41,262 nucleotides of DNA from the IMG/VR virus record IMGVR_UViG_3300042471_000991, positions 1 to 41,262 of that record. One strand, written 5' to 3'. Positions 31,592 to 38,020 of this stretch are shown in pieces (position 1 is the stretch's first letter; the number at the start of each line of letters is the position of its first letter). This stretch comes from a virus. The translations under genes were made by a program, and so were the position numbers. The notes under the pieces are model-generated. The model searched no databases and had not been told where the DNA came from. It saw only the letters and a program-made list of their open reading frames with translations.

Positions 31592-31614
31592 TGAGCAAGA
31601 TAAAAAACTGCTCA
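31592..31614 (+). repeat. CCTGAGCA hairpin element, copy 3
   Basis: TGAGCA, 11-base loop, TGCTCA then AAAAAAT and a C7G3 tract. Confidence 0.6.
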
Positions 31615-31669
31615 AAAAATCCCCCCCGGGAAATGTGAGAATGATCACAAAGCTGGTTTACGGCACGAT

Positions 31670-31698
31670 TTGTATTTTTCCCACATTTTTGATATGAT
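31670..31698 (+). promoter_or_regulatory. Early extended -10 promoter
   Basis: TTGTAT, 17 bp ending TTTTTGA, TATGAT. Drives 31727. Confidence 0.65.
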
Positions 31699-31726
31699 TA
31701 GATATACAAACAGAAAGGAAACCCCC

Positions 31727-32002
31727 ATGTTAGCAACTGCTATCGCACTACAAGAAGCAACACAAGAAGCCGTCCATGATGAAGAAACTATGGCTATGGC
31801 TTCTGCTTTATTTCATCACAGAAATGAATTAGAAGAAGATGATTTTATCAGAATGATTTATATGTATTCTGCTCATCTTGCTTCACTTACCGCTACCCTC
31901 GTCACACATGTCTGCTTGACAGAAACACAATTAAATGAGATGATGGATACTATTAAAGAAATGAACACCATTGGAGAGGAAATAACAAATGGAAACGACT
32001 AA
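31727..32002 (+). CDS. Helical hypothetical protein (91 aa)
   Basis: ATG 31727 after ACAGAAAGGAAACCCCC; upstream TTG belongs to the promoter. Alanine- and Glu-rich helices (MLATAIALQEATQEAVHDEE; MIYMYSAHLASLTATLVTHV). Overlaps the next gene by 14 bases. No family recognised. Confidence 0.6.
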   Translation: MLATAIALQEATQEAVHDEETMAMASALFHHRNELEEDDFIRMIYMYSAHLASLTATLVTHVCLTETQLNEMMDTIKEMNTIGEEITNGND

Positions 32003-32441
32003 TGAAACTGTGGTACCAGCCCACTACAACCCTAATCAAATCGTGACTTATAAAGTTATTGATTCTGATTCAACAGACCAAACAAACTGGTACCCCACAG
32101 TAAAGGTTAGCGACCTTGAATATGAATTGCACCAACACCGCAGAGAAAGACGGGAACTTAATAGATACACTCAGCATGTAGGCATGTTAGAAAGTCGTCT
32201 TCCTGATTATCTTGATATGGATTCAGAGGAGATAGTTGCAGACATATGCAGTATCTTTGGATTTAATCCTACCAAGGAAATTCAATTTGAGGCTACCGCC
32301 ACAATTACAGGAACAATATCAGTTCCGTTAGATGAAGTTGCTAACTTTGATGTCAGTGATATTGACTTAAATGTTTATGCTGAACTAAATTCATATGACG
32401 GAGATGTAGATGTTGAGATAGATAATATCTATAAAGCGTGA
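31989..32441 (+). CDS. Hypothetical early protein (150 aa)
   Basis: HQHRRERRELNRYTQHVGML is a basic helical part; the C-terminal half is an acidic beta domain (IQFEATATITGTISVPLDEV). An overlapping start implies coupling. Similar two-part proteins occur in actinophage early regions, but the family name is not certain. Confidence 0.6.
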   Translation: METTNETVVPAHYNPNQIVTYKVIDSDSTDQTNWYPTVKVSDLEYELHQHRRERRELNRYTQHVGMLESRLPDYLDMDSEEIVADICSIFGFNPTKEIQFEATATITGTISVPLDEVANFDVSDIDLNVYAELNSYDGDVDVEIDNIYKA

Positions 32442-32461
32442 TAGTGGGGCTATCCAGGACC

Positions 32462-32484
32462 TGAGCACGTCCTAAAACTGCTCC
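32462..32484 (+). repeat. CCTGAGCA hairpin element, copy 4
   Basis: TGAGCA, 11-base loop, TGCTCC; the final pair is lost. Followed by CCCGGG. Confidence 0.55.
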
Positions 32485-32530
32485 ACAAAAATCCCGGGCA
32501 CATTTTTTGATCTTTGTCAAGCTTTAAGAG

Positions 32531-32542
32531 AATGTCCGATTT
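32531..32542 (+). promoter_or_regulatory. AAATGTCCGATTT motif (copy 4)
   Basis: AATGTCCGATTT preceded by G; 23 bases before the -35 at 32566. Confidence 0.5.
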
Positions 32543-32565
32543 ATCCCGATTCTTGCTAGTATAGT

Positions 32566-32594
32566 TTGACTTTGTCGGTTATGTCTGCTAAGAT
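32566..32594 (+). promoter_or_regulatory. Early promoter with TGTCGG spacer element
   Basis: TTGACT, 17 bp with TGTCGG at 32573, TAAGAT. Drives the DUF932 gene. Confidence 0.6.
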
Positions 32595-32625
32595 TGATTC
32601 TAAATGGCTATAGAAAGGAAAAAAA

Positions 32626-33642
32626 ATGGCTCATGAATTAGAAACGCAAAATGGCGTTGCTTCATTCGCATCATTCCGTGAACCTGCTTGGCATGGTCTA
32701 GGCACAGTATTCACAGAAGAAAAAACTACGGCAGAAATGCTCGCTGCTGCTAATCTAAATAATTGGAATGTTAGATTAGAAGATGTAAATATTCCATCAC
32801 ACCTTGTCTCAGATAAGGCTTACCAATATGTTGTTAGGACAAATCCTACAAATAACACTCAGACAGATGTTCTTGGTGTTGTAGGCGAACGATATGTTCC
32901 ACTACAAAATGAAGAATTATTCTCATTCGGTGATAATATCCTAGACGGCGGAGGTCGTTGGGAAACTGCTGGCTCAATTCGTGGAGGTCGTGTTGTATTC
33001 GGCTCTCTTGCTCTTGAGCGTGAAACTGTATTAGACCCTAGCGGTGTTGCTGATAAGGTAAAGACTTATTTGCTTATCAATACATCACATGATGGCTCTA
33101 TTGCTATTCAAGCGTCAATCACACCTGTTCGTGTTGTATGTGCTAACACTCTTAACCTTGCTCTAGGTGGCAGAAAGAAGAAAGACGGCGTAAAGCAATC
33201 TTTCAAGATTCGTCATACTCAGACAGCACAGGGTAAAGTACAAATTGCTCGTACTGCTCTTGGTCTTGCTAATGCTTACATGGACGAGTTTGATAAACTT
33301 GCTCATGCTATGATTCAGAAAGAAATCACTGCTGGTCAATTCAATGAGATTATTCTCGCTGCTTATCCTAAGCCTGAAAAGGATTCTAAGGGTTCAATCA
33401 AAAAGTGGGCAAATAAAGTTGATGTTATCAACGATATTTATACAGGTGAATTCAATGGCATGATTGCTGGCTCTGCTTGGGGCGCTTTCAATGCTCTAAC
33501 TGAACGCCTTGATTGGCACCGCTCTGCTCGTGGAGATAATAACGAATCTCTACTTGCTGCTGCTTCTGGTTTTGATGCGACAATTACCGCAGAAAAAAAT
33601 CGTTTGCTAAAAGTAGTAAAGGATGTTCTAGCGATTGCGTAA
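32626..33642 (+). CDS. DUF932 phage/plasmid-like protein (338 aa)
   Basis: REPAWHGLGTVFTEEKTTAE, YVPLQNEELFSFGDNILDGG and ITPVRVVCANTLNLALGG are the landmark blocks of DUF932 (TIGR03299-type), widespread in phages and plasmids. Length matches the family. Function is unknown; expression early in infection is inferred from the TGTCGG promoter and neighbours. TAGAAAGGA leader. Confidence 0.9.
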   Translation: MAHELETQNGVASFASFREPAWHGLGTVFTEEKTTAEMLAAANLNNWNVRLEDVNIPSHLVSDKAYQYVVRTNPTNNTQTDVLGVVGERYVPLQNEELFSFGDNILDGGGRWETAGSIRGGRVVFGSLALERETVLDPSGVADKVKTYLLINTSHDGSIAIQASITPVRVVCANTLNLALGGRKKKDGVKQSFKIRHTQTAQGKVQIARTALGLANAYMDEFDKLAHAMIQKEITAGQFNEIILAAYPKPEKDSKGSIKKWANKVDVINDIYTGEFNGMIAGSAWGAFNALTERLDWHRSARGDNNESLLAAASGFDATITAEKNRLLKVVKDVLAIA

Positions 33643-33656
33643 GTAATCGCAACTCC

Positions 33657-33688
33657 TGAGCAAGAGTATAAACTGCTCAATTTTTTTT
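33657..33688 (+). terminator. CCTGAGCA hairpin element, copy 5, with T tract
   Basis: TGAGCA, 11-base loop ending AAAC, TGCTCA followed by ATTTTTTTT. This copy looks like a factor-independent terminator. It ends at the tRNA. Confidence 0.65.
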
Positions 33689-33763
33689 GGTGCGTTAGAT
33701 TAGTTTGGTTAAATCGTTAGCTTGTCACGCTAGAGATCATGGGTTCAAATCCCATACGCATCG
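33689..33763 (+). tRNA. tRNA-Asp (anticodon GTC)
   Basis: Full cloverleaf: acceptor GGTGCGT with ACGCATC (one G-U), D arm GATT/AATC, anticodon stem TTAGC/GCTAG with loop TTGTCAC, and T arm ATGGG-TTCAAAT-CCCAT. No encoded CCA end. Not independently promoted; it may be processed from the DUF932 transcript despite the hairpin. Confidence 0.93.
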
Positions 33764-33843
33764 CAAAAAATCCCCCGGGGTGTCCGTTTTGTACCTTTTA
33801 CGTAACTAAATTGTATTTCTTGAAATCTTTTATTAAGAGGGAC

Positions 33844-33872
33844 TTGATTTTTTCCCAGTTTTTTGCTAAAAT
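33844..33872 (+). promoter_or_regulatory. Early extended -10 promoter
   Basis: TTGATT, 17 bp ending TTTTTTGC, TAAAAT. Drives 33897. Confidence 0.65.
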
Positions 33873-33896
33873 TTATTTACCACAGAAAGGGTATAT

Positions 33897-34058
33897 ATGT
33901 TAGGTTATACAAGATATGATATAGAAAAAATGATTGCATCAATAGATATTGCTATTATCTATTTAGAGGATCATGTAAGTAAAGAAGCATTGGCTATGAA
34001 GGGATTAGCAGATACCGCTAGTTTATTAGAAGGTTTAATTGCTGAAGGTCATGTTTGA
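33897..34058 (+). CDS. Small helical protein (53 aa)
   Basis: MLGYTRYDIEKMIASIDIAI, IYLEDHVSKEALAMKGLADT. CACAGAAAGGG leader. Its stop overlaps the next promoter by four bases. No family recognised. Confidence 0.65.
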   Translation: MLGYTRYDIEKMIASIDIAIIYLEDHVSKEALAMKGLADTASLLEGLIAEGHV

Positions 34059-34083
34059 CATACCCTGCCATTTTTGCTAGAAT
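34055..34083 (+). promoter_or_regulatory. Early extended -10 promoter
   Basis: TTGACA, 17 bp ending TTTTTGC, TAGAAT. Drives 34109. Confidence 0.7.
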
Positions 34084-34108
34084 AATATCACCAACAGAAA
34101 GGACCCCC

Positions 34109-34849
34109 ATGCCAAATTGGGTATATAACACCTTGACAATTCAAGGACCAAAAGAGCAAGTTGATTCTATAAAAGATAGGCTCAATGCTCCATATAAGAA
34201 AACATTTGAGAATTGGAATATGCAATCTCAACAAATGGAATTCAAGGAATATGAATTCTCTAATCCTGTCTTTGCATTTCATAATATATATAATCATTTG
34301 CAGGACGGTGTCTCAGATGAGACATATCATTTGCAGAAAGACCCAAACGAGAATTCTGAATATATGTTCTCAGGTAATAACTGGTATTCATGGAATGTCC
34401 GTAATTGGGGAACTAAATGGGATGTTGCTGTTCATAATGACGATAAGTATCCTGATACTTCTTTGCTAGAACATATGTCTAATGGTGAGGACCAATGGGT
34501 TGTATATTCATTCAATACCGCTTGGTCGCCGCCTGTGCCTGCTATGGAGAAGTTGTCTGCCCTTGTGCCTAACTGTGTAATTACTCTTACATATCAAGAG
34601 GAACAAGGTTGGGGTGGGGAAGTAGAATTTGTCAATGGAAAGATGACTGCTGAATCTAATTATGAATCTCAGTGCAGAGATTGTGATGCAATTGACTGCA
34701 TGGATTATTGTGATAATGATTGTGGCGAAATATGTAATGAATGTCACTATCTAGGCGAGGCAGACCTAGAGTGTGTTGCGGAATGCGATATACATAAAGT
34801 ATACTTGGACGACGACCATGTTCCAGAATACAGAAGGGTAAAATCATAA
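34109..34849 (+). CDS. Api92-like ferredoxin-fold protein, Cys-rich end (246 aa)
   Basis: ATG 34109 (MPNWVYNTLTIQGPKEQVDS) follows CACCAACAGAAAGGA. The N-terminus and GWGGEVEFVNGKM match the Api92/YubB-like ferredoxin-like family. The final 45 residues add CRDCDAIDCMDYCDNDCG and ICNECHYLG with about ten cysteines, an extra zinc-binding tail. Function unknown. Confidence 0.75.
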   Translation: MPNWVYNTLTIQGPKEQVDSIKDRLNAPYKKTFENWNMQSQQMEFKEYEFSNPVFAFHNIYNHLQDGVSDETYHLQKDPNENSEYMFSGNNWYSWNVRNWGTKWDVAVHNDDKYPDTSLLEHMSNGEDQWVVYSFNTAWSPPVPAMEKLSALVPNCVITLTYQEEQGWGGEVEFVNGKMTAESNYESQCRDCDAIDCMDYCDNDCGEICNECHYLGEADLECVAECDIHKVYLDDDHVPEYRRVKS

Positions 34850-35067
34850 TGGAATCAGAATACATAGCACGTAAAACTAAACTAATAGAATATACCAAAA
34901 TACATATTATTAGTTTAGAACAAGACCTTGAAGGGATTGCTTCAGAAATGGAGTTGCTAGACCCTGCCTCTAAGGACTATAATGAGTTAGACTTTGAATA
35001 TAATCATATGTCAGGGCAGATTCTTTCTGCTCGTTACCTTTTGAAAACAATGGAGGAAATGCTGTGA
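34849..35067 (+). CDS. Coiled-coil hypothetical protein (72 aa)
   Basis: TKIHIISLEQDLEGIASEME and FEYNHMSGQILSARYLLKTM: two helices. TAATG overlap with the previous gene, and overlap with the next. No family recognised. Confidence 0.65.
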   Translation: MESEYIARKTKLIEYTKIHIISLEQDLEGIASEMELLDPASKDYNELDFEYNHMSGQILSARYLLKTMEEML

Positions 35068-35339
35068 TTGACCCATACCCGCTAGAAATACAACCACATC
35101 TGCAGAGGCAGATTGACGCAGGCTCTTCAGCCCTTGATATCATGCATGGGCACCTGAAGGAACTTCTATACGAAGCAGAGCAAGAACTGGAGAATGCACA
35201 ACGTGTAGAGGACGAGACTGAAGAGGCAATGGATTCCATGGAGCGGCGGTACTGGGAAGGACAAGTAGACGCTCTATCTTATCTATATAGTCTTACATAC
35301 CAACTATCATTTGAATATGCAGAAAGGGAAAGCAAATGA
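35064..35339 (+). CDS. Helical hypothetical protein (91 aa)
   Basis: GTG 35064 after GGAGGAAAT. Acidic helices: GHLKELLYEAEQELENAQRV and RYWEGQVDALSYLYSLTYQL. Coupled to both neighbours. No family recognised. Confidence 0.65.
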   Translation: MIDPYPLEIQPHLQRQIDAGSSALDIMHGHLKELLYEAEQELENAQRVEDETEEAMDSMERRYWEGQVDALSYLYSLTYQLSFEYAERESK

Positions 35340-35704
35340 GTTTAGATCTACAAGAACAAACACGTAGGGACGATGTATATCGTGACCTAAATGATATCTT
35401 AGATAGGGTTACTAAACTTCCTGTCTTCCCATCATTAATGTGGGTATGGGCCTTTGATATCATGAAAGAGATATTTGAGAACTATCAGATGAAGGACCTT
35501 GCTGTAAATGATTATGTTGATGAGGCTGTGCCTGAAGGCATAACTTTAAAACAAATCTTTGATAAGTTCTGGGAAGATGTAGACGGTTTCGGTCTTAGCA
35601 TGGATTCGGGCGGGGACATCATAGAAGAGACAATCAGAGATTGGATGAGAGATAACAATTTTCTTGTATCCCTGGAAGATGACGGGTGGCTGAACGATGT
35701 ATGA
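35336..35704 (+). CDS. Hypothetical protein (122 aa)
   Basis: ATG overlaps the previous stop by four bases. Helical and acidic: TRRDDVYRDLNDILDRVTKL, FDIMKEIFENYQMKDLAVND. Ends YDxx-type acidic segment SLEDDGWLNDV. Of a kind frequent in actinophage early operons; function unknown. Confidence 0.65.
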   Translation: MSLDLQEQTRRDDVYRDLNDILDRVTKLPVFPSLMWVWAFDIMKEIFENYQMKDLAVNDYVDEAVPEGITLKQIFDKFWEDVDGFGLSMDSGGDIIEETIRDWMRDNNFLVSLEDDGWLNDV

Positions 35705-35708
35705 GCAG

Positions 35709-35737
35709 TTGACATTGCCATTAGATTTTGATATGAT
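35709..35737 (+). promoter_or_regulatory. Early extended -10 promoter
   Basis: TTGACA, 17 bp ending TTTTGA, TATGAT. Drives 35764. Confidence 0.7.
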
Positions 35738-35763
35738 TGAACAAACTATAGAAAGGAAATACC

Positions 35764-36126
35764 ATGGGAGATAGAGTTGTATTTAGTATAAAACAGGATA
35801 AGGACTTGTCTGTTAACCTTTATAGTCATTGGGGTGGCTATGATAGATTTGTTGCCCTTGCTGCTGCACTGAAGGCTGCAGAGCCACGCTGGAATGACAT
35901 GTCGTATTGCACACGTATCATTGTGAGCCAGTTGATTGGGGACCAGTGGGCTGAAGAGACAGGCTTTGGTTTGTGGGCCAGTAACAGTGACGGGGCATAT
36001 GGAGGAGACCATCCTGATATCACTATTGATTTAGAAAATAAAACAGTTATAGATGAAACAGGAACACATTCATTTACCAGTTTTATTGAATACCATATGT
36101 TAAAAGAAGCATATTTAAATTCTTAA
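35764..36126 (+). CDS. MGDR-family phage protein (120 aa)
   Basis: MGDRVVFSIKQDKDLSVNLY, HWGGYDRFVALAAALKAAEP then RWNDMSYCTRIIVSQLIGDQ are the hallmark blocks of a conserved actinobacteriophage early family of unknown function. Full length. TAGAAAGGA leader. Confidence 0.8.
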   Translation: MGDRVVFSIKQDKDLSVNLYSHWGGYDRFVALAAALKAAEPRWNDMSYCTRIIVSQLIGDQWAEETGFGLWASNSDGAYGGDHPDITIDLENKTVIDETGTHSFTSFIEYHMLKEAYLNS

Positions 36127-36229
36127 CTGAGGGTCTGAAGTGGTGACTCAGGCCGTTACGTGAGAATGAGGGGTCATCTCACGAATATAAGGGGTAGAGC
36201 GCAGGTTTTGGTAGGGCTTGCGCTCCCCC
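36127..36229 (+). ncRNA. Three consecutive hairpins (leader or small RNA)
   Basis: CTGAG/CTCAG (36127-36151), CGTGAGA-A-TGA-GGGG-TCA-TCTCACG (36159-36183) and GGGG-TA-GAGCGCA/TGCGCTC-CCCC (36191-36229). The last stem overlaps the -35 of the next promoter. It may be a structured 3' end, a terminator set or a small RNA. Confidence 0.45.
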
Positions 36230-36246
36230 AACATCTTTGATACAAT
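36218..36246 (+). promoter_or_regulatory. Early extended -10 promoter over hairpin arm
   Basis: TTGCGC, 17 bp ending TTTGA, TACAAT. The right arm of the third hairpin is the -35, so folding and polymerase binding may exclude each other. Confidence 0.55.
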
Positions 36247-36256
36247 GAAAGGGACT

Positions 36257-36496
36257 ATGGCTATCAGACGAGGACTAAGATTACCGCCTTCTAAAGAAGA
36301 GAAGGTGGCTATTTCTATTGGCAAATTATTATCCGATTATTCATTAGATTTAGAATCAGTAGGTAGGTATCTTGCTACGGCACAACCTTATGTCGTTTAT
36401 CGCAGGGCAGTAGAAGTATTAGAAGCAACAGAGTATAATAAAGAAGTAGCAGAATATAGAGAAATGGGTAAATACTATGGCGACGGACTTTTCTAA
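36257..36496 (+). CDS. Hypothetical protein (79 aa)
   Basis: ATG 36257 (MAIRRGLRLPPSKEEKVAIS); GAAAGGG is three bases upstream. KLLSDYSLDLESVGRYLATA and VEVLEATEYNKEVAEYREMG are helical. Start overlaps little with its promoter; other ATG at 36245 lies within the -10 box. No family recognised. Confidence 0.6.
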   Translation: MAIRRGLRLPPSKEEKVAISIGKLLSDYSLDLESVGRYLATAQPYVVYRRAVEVLEATEYNKEVAEYREMGKYYGDGLF

Positions 36497-36749
36497 TATA
36501 TCAGAGATATTAGCAAAGCTTTATATACAATACAGAGATGATAGCACGTTCTCTGATTTTATTGAATATAATGATGTTGGATTGCCGCTTGCTTACCTTA
36601 CCGCCGAAAATCTATGCGAGCCCAGTGACGATGGACGACGGTATGTAATAGAAACATGGGATCTATTTTTATCTGCACTAGAAATAAAAGATACAGGATA
36701 TACATCTTTAGAAGAAATATTTCAGGCAGCAGGAAATAAAGATACTTGA
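36477..36749 (+). CDS. Conserved actinophage-type protein (90 aa)
   Basis: FSDFIEYNDVGLPLAYLTAE and YVIETWDLFLSALEIKDTGY resemble a recurrent actinophage early protein with E-Y-N-D-x-G-L-P-L-A-Y. ATG overlaps the previous gene by 20 bases. Function unknown. Confidence 0.65.
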   Translation: MATDFSNISEILAKLYIQYRDDSTFSDFIEYNDVGLPLAYLTAENLCEPSDDGRRYVIETWDLFLSALEIKDTGYTSLEEIFQAAGNKDT

Positions 36750-36774
36750 CAATGGCATTGTATTTTGCTACAAT
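36746..36774 (+). promoter_or_regulatory. Promoter of small RNA A
   Basis: TTGACA, 17 bp ending TTTTGC, TACAAT. No gene follows within 200 bases, so the product is probably an RNA. Confidence 0.7.
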
Positions 36775-36780
36775 AGATTT

Positions 36781-36885
36781 ACCAAGAGGCAGGAATTCTT
36801 AGGACGAGGGGATTTATCCGCTTCTGACATGGGACTAACACTCTCTTGGTCGCCCTGAGCATGGCGTAAAACTGCTCATAATATT
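36781..36885 (+). ncRNA. Putative small RNA A
   Basis: ACCAAGAG (36781-36788) starts about seven bases after the -10 box and pairs with CTCTTGGT (36843-36850), closing a 70-base RNA. The CCTGAGCA hairpin copy 6 follows and may end it. Related to RNA B: both have AGAGGCAGGAA or AGAAGGCAAGAA near the 5' end, TTAG, ACATGG and TCGC in the same order. No coding frame. Confidence 0.55.
36856..36878 (+). repeat. CCTGAGCA hairpin element, copy 6
   Basis: TGAGCA, 11-base loop ending AAAAC, TGCTCA at the 3' side of small RNA A. Confidence 0.6.
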
Positions 36886-36907
36886 TTGCCCCGGGTCAAA
36901 TCATATC

Positions 36908-36920
36908 AAATCGGACATTT
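36908..36920 (-). promoter_or_regulatory. AAATGTCCGATTT motif (copy 5)
   Basis: Exact copy on the minus strand, next to CCCCGGG and 30 bases after small RNA A. Confidence 0.5.
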
Positions 36921-36990
36921 ACGACAAACATAAATATTTCCCAAAATTTTATTAAGAAGCCTTTTCAAAAAATCCCAGAAAGTTTTGTTA

Positions 36991-36996
36991 TATAAT
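36991..36996 (+). promoter_or_regulatory. -10 box, leaderless start
   Basis: TATAAT after TTGTTA; ATG 37003 six bases later. Confidence 0.5.
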
Positions 36997-37002
36997 TGTT
37001 AT

Positions 37003-37164
37003 ATGCCTAAAAGATATTTTTCAAAAGCTATGTTTGATAAACATTATTCATATCATCATTATGATGAATCACCAGAAGGTATATTTGAATATAAGGTATA
37101 TAGGGGATTACGAAGTATCTTTTCTATACCCCGATTTTTTTGGCGGCGGCTGCGGCGGCGGTAG
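37003..37164 (+). CDS. Basic hypothetical protein ending in CGG repeat (53 aa)
   Basis: MPKRYFSKAMFDKHYSYHHY, then IFEYKVYRGLRSIF and a basic end FWRRLRRR encoded by CGG repeats. TTTTTTT just before the repeat is a possible slippery site; the -1 frame continues for 60 codons with an Ala-rich start. Leaderless start fits the -10 box. Function unknown. Confidence 0.5.
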   Translation: MPKRYFSKAMFDKHYSYHHYDESPEGIFEYKVYRGLRSIFSIPRFFWRRLRRR

Positions 37165-37173
37165 CGGCGGGGC
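37141..37173 (+). repeat. GC-rich GGC/CGG triplet tract
   Basis: 33 bases of GGCGGC-type sequence, almost fully G and C, inside AT-rich DNA. CCCCG at 37129 and CGGGG at 37168 flank it. Composition suggests unusual origin or a structural role. Confidence 0.75.
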
Positions 37174-37500
37174 ATAAAAAAGATTACGATCATTACAAAT
37201 TATCCCCATATAAAACATTACGAACATATCAAATTTTTCCTGGATATTTTCAAATATTTTCCATATGTTTTATAACTTTTTGTTATACTTTTAAAACATT
37301 TTTGGGCAAAATTATAACATTTTAATATCAATATTTGAGACAATATTGCCCATATATTGGACTTGACAAATAGAATTTTATATGGTAATGGTTTGGGAAC
37401 TGGGTTGGTTTGAACTGGACATTACGAACGCCTCTGTAAAAGATGCTTCATCCCCCACTTTCCTCCATTTTCCTCCACAAAATTAATAAGAAAATATTAT
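37174..37500. other. AT-rich noncoding interval, possible unwinding region
   Basis: No credible gene. Strong AT bias (37200-37380) with runs such as CAAATATTTTCCATATG. TTGACA (37363-37368), 17 bp, TAATGG may be a weak promoter; the following segment contains TCCCCCACTTTCC and TTTTCCTCC. Lies beside the DnaA-box cluster. Confidence 0.45.
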
Positions 37501-37514
37501 CAGTAAGATTTATT

Positions 37515-37566
37515 TGTGGATATCTTGTGTATAAACCTGTGGATAACTATATTAAATTGTGGACAA
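37515..37566 (-). other. Cluster of four DnaA-box-like sites
   Basis: TGTGGATAT (37515), TGTGTATAA (37526), perfect TGTGGATAA (37538) and TGTGGACAA (37558), all in one orientation within 52 bases, next to an AT-rich stretch. This is the layout of a DnaA-bound origin or DnaA-binding regulator. Confidence 0.5.
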
Positions 37567-37582
37567 ATAGGGGTATTTATGA

Positions 37583-37588
37583 TACAAT
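37583..37588 (+). promoter_or_regulatory. -10 box, leaderless start
   Basis: TACAAT after TGA; ATG 37595 six bases later. Confidence 0.5.
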
Positions 37589-37594
37589 GCTTAT

Positions 37595-37795
37595 ATGCCT
37601 AGCCAGAATACCAAATGGTATAAAGATATAAAGTTGATAGAAGCTTTGGACAAAATGCGCCAAGCTAATTTAGATTTTATGTCTAAATGTTATTTTTGTG
37701 GCGCTAAGTCCATAGGTATAAAGGCTATAGAAGAAAAGTTATTTTCTGTATGTTCTGATCATGAATTTAACGGGGTATCAGGAAAATCCGTATAA
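37595..37795 (+). CDS. Small zinc-binding protein (66 aa)
   Basis: MPSQNTKWYKDIKLIEALDK, helix, then SKCYFCGAKSIGIKAI and FSVCSDHEF: CxxC plus Cys-x-x-His can bind one zinc. Leaderless start. Overlaps the convergent 37759-37959 gene by 37 bases. Confidence 0.6.
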   Translation: MPSQNTKWYKDIKLIEALDKMRQANLDFMSKCYFCGAKSIGIKAIEEKLFSVCSDHEFNGVSGKSV

Positions 37796-37959
37796 TCCCC
37801 ATATGCTTCTTCACATAATGGGCAATATGAATTAGCACTTCTGGTCTTATCTAAACTAACCAGCAATAATCCTTTATCCTGCATATCTAATATCTCTGGA
37901 TCTAATCTACCATGTACTATAGGTATTAGTTTAGTCTTACATGTTATACAGTTAAGCAT
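37759..37959 (-). CDS. Zinc-ribbon protein (66 aa)
   Basis: MLNCITCKTKLIPIVHGRLD and SANSYCPLCEEAYGDYTDFP: two CxxC knuckles about 40 residues apart. ATG lies six bases after TATAAT. Function unknown. Confidence 0.65.
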   Translation of the reverse strand: MLNCITCKTKLIPIVHGRLDPEILDMQDKGLLLVSLDKTRSANSYCPLCEEAYGDYTDFPDTPLNS

Positions 37960-37965
37960 GAGATT

Positions 37966-37971
37966 ATTATA
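37966..37971 (-). promoter_or_regulatory. -10 box, leaderless start
   Basis: Minus-strand TATAAT, six bases before ATG 37959. Confidence 0.5.
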
Positions 37972-37986
37972 CTATACCGCCCCTGT

Positions 37987-38015
37987 TTGACATACCCCCA
38001 ACATTTTGCTATACT
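37987..38015 (+). promoter_or_regulatory. Promoter of small RNA B
   Basis: TTGACA, 17 bp ending TTTTGC, TATACT. The next gene (38178) has its own -10 box, so this promoter serves the structured region. Confidence 0.75.
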
Positions 38016-38020
38016 TATAT

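Noticed and set aside
36781-36850. tRNA-like reading of small RNA A
   Set aside because: Closing helix has tRNA size but there is no T arm, anticodon arm or D arm.
37386-37450. tRNA on either strand near GGTTTGAACTGG
   Set aside because: TTGAA-type loop present but no acceptor or anticodon stem can be formed.
37443-37631. Plus-strand frame of 62 codons
   Set aside because: Runs through the DnaA boxes and the next promoter; no ribosome site.
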